Of a stretch of 12,511 nucleotides of DNA, positions 1 to 6,229 are shown in pieces. The translations under genes were made by a program, and so were the position numbers. How positions within the stretch are numbered: position 1 is the first letter of the stretch; each line of letters begins with the position of its first letter. This DNA is from DASYTH01 sp035762905. Lineage in GTDB: Bacteria; Actinomycetota; Actinomycetes; Mycobacteriales; Pseudonocardiaceae. The notes below the pieces were generated by a model. The model saw nothing but the letters and a program-made list of their open reading frames with translations. It did not search any database and was not told the DNA's origin. The stretch spans positions 1-12,511 of the forward strand of contig NZ_DASUCC010000006.1 in assembly GCF_035762905.1 (NCBI RefSeq), read 5' to 3'.

Positions 1-330
1 CCCCAACCCCGCGAGTCCCCAGTCCCAGCAACCGAAACCCCAGTCCCAGCCCCGCGAGCCGCCACTTGGCGCGCCAATCCCCAGTTCCAGCAACCGAATC
101 CCCAGCCCCAGCCCCGCGAGACCCCAGTTCCAGCAACCGAAACCCCAGCCCCAGCCCCACCAATCGCCACCTGGCACACCAATCCCCAGTCCCAGCAACC
201 GAATCCCCAATCCCAGCCCCGCGAGCCGCCAGTTCCAGCCCCGCGAGCCGCCACCTGGCGCGCCAATCCCCAGTCCCAGCCCACGAAACCCCAATCCCAG
301 CCCCACCAGTCACCACTTGGCGCACCGTCC
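1..330. repeat. C-rich degenerate tandem repeat field, about 21-bp period (left array, runs off the window)
   Basis: The plus strand is C-rich and G-poor and repeats variants of a core CCCCAGTCCCAGCAACCGAA. A marker, CCACYTGGCGCRCC, recurs four times, beginning near 62, 167, 250 and 314. The spacings between copies are about 105, 83 and 63 bp, i.e. roughly 5, 4 and 3 units of 21 bp. One copy contains the palindrome TTGGCGCGCCAA (66-77). Because 21 is divisible by 3, open frames persist through the array. The plus-strand frame translates to Ser/Pro-rich low-complexity protein with no ribosome binding site or recognisable domain, so I treat the array as non-coding. The 14-mer CCAGCAACCGAATC (87-100 and 192-205) recurs in the right-hand array at 11285-11298. 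Confidence 0.75.
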
Positions 331-332
331 CG

Positions 333-364
333 GCGCCTGCGGCGCCGGGCCGCGCCGCAGGCGC
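333..364. terminator. Strong GC hairpin, 13-bp stem with 6-nt loop
   Basis: GCGCCTGCGGCGC (333-345) and GCGCCGCAGGCGC (352-364) are perfect inverted repeats around a 6-nt loop. A second, separate 16-bp perfect palindrome, CGGCCGCCGGCGGCCG, follows at 369-384. There is no T tract on either side, which is common for terminators in GC-rich actinomycetes. The position is about 300 nt beyond the stop of the minus-strand kinase and at the edge of the left repeat field. It could end transcription from either side or simply be a repeat boundary. Confidence 0.5.
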
Positions 365-479
365 GGCCCGGCCGCCGGCGGCCGGCCGGGCTCGAACCAG
401 CGGTTCGCTTGCCAGAACCGACCCCTCATAGGTCCCGAACCGGCAACTCGGCTGCCAGAGACGGCAACTCGCCAAGCCC

Positions 480-635
480 GGCGACGAACCTCGGCGAGTT
501 CCCCATTCCCGTTCGCCCGAGCGCGGCGACGAACCACGGCGAGTCCCCGATTCCCGTTCGCCCGAGCGCGGCCACGAACCACGGCGAGTTCCCATTCCAG
601 GCCGGCGAGTCCCCGTTTCCAGGCCGGCGAGTCCC
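480..635. repeat. Short tandem repeats: 45-bp unit (about 2.5 copies), then a 22-bp unit (2 copies)
   Basis: A unit beginning GGCGACGAACC starts at 480 and 525 and, with one change, at 570, giving an exact 45-bp period. Each unit carries CGGCGAGT and CCCGTTCGCCCGAGCGC segments. After it, the 19-mer TTCCAGGCCGGCGAGTCCC occurs at 595-613 and again at 617-635, offset by 22. The stretch ends about 30 bp past the kinase stop codon. Reading frames cross it on both strands, but I see no start signal or domain. The region 385-479 between the hairpins and these repeats contains nothing I recognise. Confidence 0.65.
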
Positions 636-666
636 ACCCTCCGGCACCGCAAGCACCGGCGTTCGG

Positions 667-2439
667 CTACCGCACAGCACAGGTGCGCGCGGAGGCGCCG
701 CGTTGGGTGGTGGGGTCGGCCAGGCCGATGGCGACGATTTGGAAGCAGTACTGGGGGGCGGCGGGGTCGAGGTTGTTGATGGTGTGGGTGGTGACACCGG
801 CGACGATGGTGGCCAAGGGTTGCGGGCGGTCGCCGGTGACGTCGACGACGACGAACTGGGCTTTGCCGTTGGTGGGGTCGGTCCAGGTCAGCGTGATGGT
901 GGCGCCCTGGTCGTCGACGCGGTTGAGGGTGGGGGCGAAGGCCGGGTCGCCGCCGGCCGGGATGGTGGCGCTGGGAGAGATCGAGAGGGACACGGATGGG
1001 GGCGGGGGCGTCGATGAGGACGGGGGGATCTGGTTGAGCCAGGTGGCGGCGAGGCCGATGGCGCCGCCGACGACCACGGCGGTAAGGGCGAGCACGAGGA
1101 TGCGTAAGCGGTTGCGGGGACGGCGGACCCGGGGTGCCGCGCCCGGCGGGAGTGCCGGCGACCGTACCGGGGTGAAGGACACGGCAGGGTCGGGGTCGGT
1201 GATGAACCAGGCGGCGGGCAGGGACGGCGCGGGGTCGCCGGAGCCGGGGCCGAAGTCGGGTAACGAGGTGCGGTCGTCGGTGAGGCGGACGGTGAGCCCG
1301 GCCAGGTCGCTGCGCGGGCCGAGCATGGTGCGTTCGGAATCCAGGACCGGCGGGGCAGGCGGCGCCGGGTCGGCCACCGGGGTCGGGCGCGGGCCGAAGT
1401 CGGCGACCGGGAGGGACGGGGTCCAGCCGGGGGCGCCGGTGTCGACGGCGGAAAGGGCCGCGCGGAGGGCGGCGGCGTCGGGGAACCGGTCCTCGCGGCG
1501 CTTGGACAGGCACCGGGTGATGATCCCGGCGAGCTCGGGCGGCAGGTCCGGCCGGCGGACCGGGCGTGGCGGCGCGCCGCGGACCCGGTCCAGGTAGGAC
1601 AGCATGGTGTCCTCGTCCGGGTTCTCCGTGCTGAACGGCGGCGCGCCGTCGAGCAGGGTGAACAGCGTCGAGCCGAGCGACCACAGGTCGTCGGCGGCGG
1701 CCGGCGACTGTCCGTCGATCATCTGCGGCGCCGCGTGCCGGTAGCTGACCATCTGCAGCGAGGTGGTGTGCCCGGCATCGGTCATCCGGGCGATCCCGAA
1801 GTCGGCCAGCACGTAGGACGTCGGCAGCAACAGGATGTTCTGCGGCTTGACGTCGCGGTGCAGGAACCCCTGTCCGTGCGCGAAGGCGAGCGCGTCGGCC
1901 ACCGCGATCCCGGCCGCGGTCACCTCCTCCACCGGCAGCGGCCCGAGCTGGCGCAACCGGTCGTACAGCGACCCGAGGTCGTAGTACTCCATGACGATGC
2001 ACGGCAGCCCGCTCGGCGCGGTGCCGGTGTCGATCACGGTGACGATGTGCGGGTGCGCCCGGCCGAGCCGCACGGTGATCTCCAGCTCGCGGCGGAACCG
2101 GGCCAGCCGGGCCGGATCGCCGACATTGATCACCTTGACCGCGACGTACCGGCCGAGCCCGTCCTGCCTGGCCCGGTACACGGTGCCCTCGCCACCCTCG
2201 GCGATCAGCTGAAAGTCGCTGTAACCCGGCAGCCGCATCTCCGGCGGCCCGGCGATCGGCACCGCCACGGTCTGATCTTGCGGGTTCGGCGCCCACGCAC
2301 GCAGCTCCGCGTCCGAGAGCCGGTCCTCCCGTTTGCGTCCGGTCAGTGTCGATCCCCAATGCGAGTCGAGTTCGGCGCGGCCGATCCGCCTACCGTAGCC
2401 AGGGCGATCTTCGGGCTCAAGGCGGGTTCGGCGCCGCAA
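667..2439 (-). CDS. Membrane-anchored Ser/Thr protein kinase (PknB-type) with extracellular FN3-like domain
   Basis: Predicted 590 aa, using a TTG at 2439. The start is uncertain because a promoter-like pair lies inside the frame at 2420-2392. GTG codons at residues 58 and 60 and an ATG at residue 68 (2238) are alternatives, and all leave the kinase domain intact. The kinase domain spans about residues 73-332. It has a nucleotide loop around EGGEGTV (81-87), in which the usual first glycine is Ala80, the ATP-anchoring Lys102 (VAVK), HRDVKPQN with catalytic Asp196 and Asn201, and DFG at 213-215. The APE motif reads APQ (237-239). A Pro-rich juxtamembrane linker (about 338-440) leads to one transmembrane helix (about 446-468). 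A Ser/Pro-rich stalk and an FN3-like domain (about 496-590) follow, which should lie outside the cell. Catalysis is expected to be intact. It is divergent from the hydrolase genes; control of them is only inference. Confidence 0.92.
   Translation of the reverse strand: MRRRTRLEPEDRPGYGRRIGRAELDSHWGSTLTGRKREDRLSDAELRAWAPNPQDQTVAVPIAGPPEMRLPGYSDFQLIAEGGEGTVYRARQDGLGRYVAVKVINVGDPARLARFRRELEITVRLGRAHPHIVTVIDTGTAPSGLPCIVMEYYDLGSLYDRLRQLGPLPVEEVTAAGIAVADALAFAHGQGFLHRDVKPQNILLLPTSYVLADFGIARMTDAGHTTSLQMVSYRHAAPQMIDGQSPAAADDLWSLGSTLFTLLDGAPPFSTENPDEDTMLSYLDRVRGAPPRPVRRPDLPPELAGIITRCLSKRREDRFPDAAALRAALSAVDTGAPGWTPSLPVADFGPRPTPVADPAPPAPPVLDSERTMLGPRSDLAGLTVRLTDDRTSLPDFGPGSGDPAPSLPAAWFITDPDPAVSFTPVRSPALPPGAAPRVRRPRNRLRILVLALTAVVVGGAIGLAATWLNQIPPSSSTPPPPSVSLSISPSATIPAGGDPAFAPTLNRVDDQGATITLTWTDPTNGKAQFVVVDVTGDRPQPLATIVAGVTTHTINNLDPAAPQYCFQIVAIGLADPTTQRGASARTCAVR
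2392..2420 (-). promoter_or_regulatory. Candidate sigma70-type promoter for the kinase
   Basis: On the minus strand, TTGAGC (2420-2415) and TACGGT (2397-2392) are separated by exactly 17 nt. Transcription would begin near 2385, inside the longest kinase frame. If real, translation must start downstream of the TTG, for example at the GTG codons near 2268 and 2262 or the ATG at 2238. The same -10 hexamer, TACGGT, appears in the mannanase promoter at 6182-6187. Confidence 0.4.
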
Positions 2440-2469
2440 CCGGGGGTGATTGGTCGGGCCGACCGGCCG

Positions 2470-2498
2470 TTGACGCGGGCGCAGGCGTTCTGTAACTC
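2470..2498 (+). promoter_or_regulatory. Candidate promoter for the GH87 gene
   Basis: TTGACG (2470-2475) is followed after 17 nt by TAACTC (2493-2498). The -35 is good and the -10 is weak. This predicts a 5' leader of roughly 60 nt ahead of the ATG at 2567. The region between the divergent kinase and hydrolase genes is only about 130 bp, or about 330 bp if the kinase starts internally. Confidence 0.3.
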
Positions 2499-2516
2499 TT
2501 GTACTTCAACCCGCAA

Positions 2517-2541
2517 GAACTTCACTCATCATTGAAAGTTC
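2517..2541. promoter_or_regulatory. Inverted repeat in the GH87 leader (possible operator)
   Basis: GAACTT (2517-2522) and AAGTTC (2536-2541) form an inverted repeat with a 13-nt spacer. Similarity extends inward with one-base slips (CTTCA on the left, TGAAAG on the right). It lies just downstream of the candidate promoter and 25 nt before the start codon, where a repressor site or a leader hairpin would be effective. No regulator family can be named from this. Confidence 0.35.
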
Positions 2542-2566
2542 CGGCTCACCCTGCGAGAGGAACGCA

Positions 2567-5500
2567 ATGAAGCGCCTGATCTCGCGGCTGATCCCCGCGA
2601 TAATCCTGATCGCCCTCGTCCCCGTCGCCGCGCCGGTCCAGCCCGCGGCCGCCGCGCTGGCCGCGACCATCACGGCCAGCAGCTTCACCCCGCCCTACGT
2701 CGCCGCCAACGCCGGCGACGGCGACCAGTCGACCTACTGGGAAAGCGCCAACAACGCGTTCCCGCAATGGATCCAGGCCGACCTCGGCGCCGCGGTCGCG
2801 GTCAACCGGGTGGTGCTGAAGCTGCCGGTGGCCAACTGGCCGGCCCGGACCCAGACGCTGTCCGTGCAGGGCAGCACGAACGGCACCAACTTCACCACCC
2901 TGGTCGGCACCGCCGGTTACCTGTTCAACCCGGCCTCGTCGAGCACCGTGCCGATCGACTTCGGCACCGCGACCCTGCGCTACGTCCGGCTGAACATCAC
3001 CGCGAACACCGGCTGGCCGGCCGGGCAGCTCGCCGAGTTCGAGGTGCACGGCCCGGCCACCGGCGACACCCAACCGCCGACCGCCCCGGGCAACCTGGCC
3101 TTCACCGAGCCGGCCGCCGGACAGATCCGGCTGACCTGGACCGCGAGCACCGACAACGTCGGCGTCACCGGCTACGACATCTACGCCAACAACACGCTGC
3201 GCACCAGCGTGGCCGGAAACGTGTTGAGCCACACCGACAACCAGCCGGCCGGCAGCGCGGTCAGCTACTTCGTCCGGGCCCGCGACGCGGCCGGCAACCA
3301 GTCGGCGAACAGCAACACGGTGACCAGGCAGGGCACCGGCGGCGGGCAGAACCTGGCCGTGGGCAAGCCGATCGTCGCCTCGTCCTCGGTGTTCACCTTC
3401 GTCGCCACCAATGCCAACGACAACAACGTGACCACCTACTGGGAGGGCGGACCGGGCAGCTACCCCAACACCCTGACCGTGAGCCTCGGCGCGAACGCCG
3501 TGCTCAGCTCGGTGGTGGTCCGGCTGAACCCGGATCCGGTCTGGGGCCGGCGCACGCAGACCATCGAGGTGCTTGGCCGCGAGCAGAGCTCGTCGTCGTT
3601 CAGCACGATCGCCGGCGCCGCGTCGTACGTGTTCGATCCGGCGTCCAGCAACGTGGTGACCATCCCGGTCTCGGCCACCGCCGCGGACGTGCGGCTGCGC
3701 TACACCGCCAACTCCGGTGCACCGGCCGGACAGGCCGCCGAGTTCCAGGTGATCGGCGTCCCGGCGCCGAACCCTGATCTGACCGTGACCGCCCTGTCCG
3801 CCAGCCCGTCCGCCCCGGTGGAGACCTCCGCGATCACGCTGTCCGCCACCGTGCGCAACGCCGGCAGCGCGGCCTCGGCGGCCACCGGCGTCAACTTCTA
3901 CCTGGGCACCGACCTGGCCGGCAGCGCCCCGGTCGGCGCACTGGCCGCCGGCGCCTCGGCCACCGTCTCGGCGAACATCGGCGCCCGCAACGCCGGCAGC
4001 TACCAGCTGACCGGCAGGGTCGACGAGGCGAACGCCGTCATCGAGCAGAACGAGACGAATAACAGCCTCACCAACTCGGCGCCGCTGGTGGTCACCCCGG
4101 TGGCCAGCTCCGACCTGGTCGCCGCGGCGGTGTCCTGGTCGCCGAGCACGCCGGCCGCGGGCAACGCGGTCAGCTTCTCGGTGTCCATCCGCAACCAGGG
4201 CAGCGTCGCCTCGGCTGCCGGGTCACACGGCATCACGCTCACCGTGCTGGACCAGAACGGCTCCGCCGTGCGGACGCTGACCGGCGCGCACACCGGGACG
4301 ATCGCCGCCGGTGCCACGACCGGCCCGGTCGGGCTGGGCACCTGGACGGCCGCCAACGGCCGGTACACGGTGCGGGTGGTGCTCGCCGTGGACGGCAACG
4401 AGCTGCCGGTCAAGCAGGGCAACAACACCAGCAACCACACGCTGTTCGTCGGCCGGGGTGCGAACATGCCCTACGACATGTACGAGGCCGAGGACGGCGT
4501 GACCGGCGGCGGAGCCACGGTGATCGGACCGAACCGCACGGTCGGCGACCTGGCCGGCGAGGCGTCCGGCCGCCGGGCCGTGACGCTGAACTCGACCGGC
4601 AGCTTCGTCGAGTTCACCACGAGAGCCAGCACGAACACGCTGGTCACCCGGTTCTCCATCCCGGACTCGGCGGGCGGCGGCGGGATCAACTCGACGCTGA
4701 ACATCTACGTCAACGGGAGCTTCCACAAGTCGATCAGCCTGACCTCGCGGTACGCCTGGCTCTACGGCGCCGAGGCGAGCCCGGGCAACTCCCCCGGCGC
4801 CGGGCCGCCGCGGCACATCTACGACGAGGCCAACGTGATGCTCAACGCGACGGTGCCGGCCGGCAGCCGCATCCGGCTGCAGAAGGATGCCGCGAACGGG
4901 ACGAACTACGCGATCGACTTCGTCAACCTGGAGCAGGTCGCGCCGGTGGCCAACCCGGATCCGGCCCGGTACGCGGTGCCCACCGGGTTCTCCCACCAGG
5001 ACGTGCAGAACGCGCTGGACCGGGTGCGGATGGACAGCACCGGGAACCTGATCGGCGTGTACCTGCCGCCCGGCGAGTACGCCACGTCCAGCAAGTTCCA
5101 GGTGTTCCTCAAGCCGGTCCGGGTGATCGGCGCCGGCCCGTGGTACACCCGGTTCGTCGCACCGTCCACTCAGGACAACACCGACGTCGGGTTCCGCGCG
5201 GAGTCGACGGCGAACGGTTCGGTGTTCGCGAACTTCGCCTACTTCGGCAACTACACGTCGCGGATCGACGGGCCGGGCAAGGTGTTCGACTTCAACGGCA
5301 CGGCCAACATGACCATCGACAACATCTGGGCCGAGCACATGGTGTGCCTGTACTGGGGCACCAACACGGACAACACCACGATCCGCAACTCCCGGATCCG
5401 GAACCTGTTCGCCGACGCGATCAACATGACCAACGGCAGTTCGGGCAACCTGGTGACCAACAACGAGTCCCGGGCCAGCGGCGACGACAGCTTCGCGCTG

Positions 5501-6130
5501 TTCAACGCCCAGGACGGGGGCGGCGGCGAGGTGACCGGGAACACCTACGAGAACCTGACCTCGCTGCTCACCTGGCGGGCCGCCGGCATCGCGGTCTACG
5601 GCGGGAACAACAACGTGTTCCGCAACATCCACGTGGCCGACACGCTCGTCTACGCCGGGATCACGATCAGCTCGCTGGACTTCGGCATCCCGATGAACGG
5701 CTTCGGCAACCCGCCGACGCGGTTCGAGAACATCTCGCTGGTGCGCACCGGCGGGCACTTCTGGGGTGCGCAGACGTTCCCGGCGATCTGGGTGTTCTCG
5801 GCGTCGAAGGTGTTCCAGGCGATCCGGGTGAGCAACGTAGACATCGTGGACCCGACCTACAGCGGGGTCATGTTCCAGACCAACTATGTCGGCGGGCAAC
5901 CACAGTTCCCGGTCCAGGACACGGTGTTCAGCAACATCTCGATCACCGGGTCGCGGGGCAGCGGTGACGCGCTGGACGCCAAGTCCGGGTTCGGCATCTG
6001 GGTCAACGAAATGCCCGAGGCCGGCCAGGGCCCGGCGGTCGGGTCGGCCACGTTCACCAACCTGACCATGAACAACAACCGGCTGAACGTCCGAAACACC
6101 ACCTCGACGTTCGGCTTGACGATCAACTGA
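2567..6130 (+). CDS. Secreted multimodular GH87 family alpha-1,3-glucanase (mycodextranase/mutanase type)
   Basis: Predicted 1187 aa. The ATG is supported by AGAGG (2556-2560) six nt upstream and by a signal peptide (MKRLISRL, hydrophobic core, AxA sites near residues 27-33). Approximate modules: discoidin/F5-8C-like domain 33-162; FN3 168-255; second discoidin-like domain 261-397; CARDB-like 402-511; CARDB-like 515-630; CBM6/35-like domain 636-792 opening with YEAEDG; then a right-handed beta-helix catalytic domain about 805-1187. Asp950, Asp973 and Asp974 sit in FADAINMTNG and SRASGDDSF. Their spacing (23, then 1) matches the three catalytic Asp residues that I recall for the structurally solved GH87 enzyme Agl-FH1. 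Expected role: endo-hydrolysis of alpha-1,3-glucan (or nigeran) outside the cell, with the accessory domains binding insoluble polysaccharide. The stop codon lies inside the outer arm of the inverted repeat at 6126-6209. Exact substrate is inferred from family membership. Confidence 0.9.
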   Translation: MKRLISRLIPAIILIALVPVAAPVQPAAAALAATITASSFTPPYVAANAGDGDQSTYWESANNAFPQWIQADLGAAVAVNRVVLKLPVANWPARTQTLSVQGSTNGTNFTTLVGTAGYLFNPASSSTVPIDFGTATLRYVRLNITANTGWPAGQLAEFEVHGPATGDTQPPTAPGNLAFTEPAAGQIRLTWTASTDNVGVTGYDIYANNTLRTSVAGNVLSHTDNQPAGSAVSYFVRARDAAGNQSANSNTVTRQGTGGGQNLAVGKPIVASSSVFTFVATNANDNNVTTYWEGGPGSYPNTLTVSLGANAVLSSVVVRLNPDPVWGRRTQTIEVLGREQSSSSFSTIAGAASYVFDPASSNVVTIPVSATAADVRLRYTANSGAPAGQAAEFQVIGVPAPNPDLTVTALSASPSAPVETSAITLSATVRNAGSAASAATGVNFYLGTDLAGSAPVGALAAGASATVSANIGARNAGSYQLTGRVDEANAVIEQNETNNSLTNSAPLVVTPVASSDLVAAAVSWSPSTPAAGNAVSFSVSIRNQGSVASAAGSHGITLTVLDQNGSAVRTLTGAHTGTIAAGATTGPVGLGTWTAANGRYTVRVVLAVDGNELPVKQGNNTSNHTLFVGRGANMPYDMYEAEDGVTGGGATVIGPNRTVGDLAGEASGRRAVTLNSTGSFVEFTTRASTNTLVTRFSIPDSAGGGGINSTLNIYVNGSFHKSISLTSRYAWLYGAEASPGNSPGAGPPRHIYDEANVMLNATVPAGSRIRLQKDAANGTNYAIDFVNLEQVAPVANPDPARYAVPTGFSHQDVQNALDRVRMDSTGNLIGVYLPPGEYATSSKFQVFLKPVRVIGAGPWYTRFVAPSTQDNTDVGFRAESTANGSVFANFAYFGNYTSRIDGPGKVFDFNGTANMTIDNIWAEHMVCLYWGTNTDNTTIRNSRIRNLFADAINMTNGSSGNLVTNNESRASGDDSFALFNAQDGGGGEVTGNTYENLTSLLTWRAAGIAVYGGNNNVFRNIHVADTLVYAGITISSLDFGIPMNGFGNPPTRFENISLVRTGGHFWGAQTFPAIWVFSASKVFQAIRVSNVDIVDPTYSGVMFQTNYVGGQPQFPVQDTVFSNISITGSRGSGDALDAKSGFGIWVNEMPEAGQGPAVGSATFTNLTMNNNRLNVRNTTSTFGLTIN

Positions 6131-6209
6131 ACCGGTTGATGACCGTAGGGCCGCGGATTGACAGCTACACTTTCGCTGCCCTACGGTCATTGTTCTTATC
6201 CGGTTCAGT
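6126..6209. repeat. Nested 84-bp inverted repeat between the two hydrolase genes
   Basis: The outer arms are ACTGAACCGG (6126-6135) and CCGGTTCAGT (6200-6209), a perfect 10-bp match. The inner arms are ATGACCGTAGGGC (6139-6151) and GCCCTACGGTCAT (6178-6190), a perfect 13-bp match. The arms are separated by 3 nt on the left and 9 nt on the right, and the central spacer is 26 nt. The left outer arm contains the stop codon of the GH87 gene. A TTGACA lies in the central spacer, and the right inner arm overlaps the -10 of the downstream promoter. It could act as a paired operator, as an intrinsic terminator for the upstream transcript, or as both. Confidence 0.8.
6158..6187 (+). promoter_or_regulatory. 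Promoter of the GH5 gene, embedded in the inverted repeat
   Basis: A consensus -35, TTGACA (6158-6163), is followed after 18 nt by TACGGT (6182-6187). The predicted transcription start is near 6194, giving a leader of about 35 nt to the ATG at 6230. The -10 is part of the inner inverted-repeat arm (6178-6190), so a protein bound to that arm would compete with RNA polymerase. Confidence 0.6.
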
Positions 6210-6229
6210 CGACCGTTAGCGAGCGCGAA

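Noticed and set aside
1..330. CRISPR array
   Set aside because: Units are degenerate, directly abutting and about 21 bp. There are no uniform repeats separated by unique spacers and no cas genes.
317..1597. 426-codon plus-strand frame opposite the kinase
   Set aside because: It overlaps the unambiguous kinase and the 45-bp repeats. The translation is Arg/Gly/Ala-rich with no domain.
2546..3232. 228-codon minus-strand frame opposite the start of the GH87 gene
   Set aside because: It lies opposite the signal peptide and first discoidin domain, is made of Gly/Arg/Val-rich shadow sequence, and has no ribosome site.
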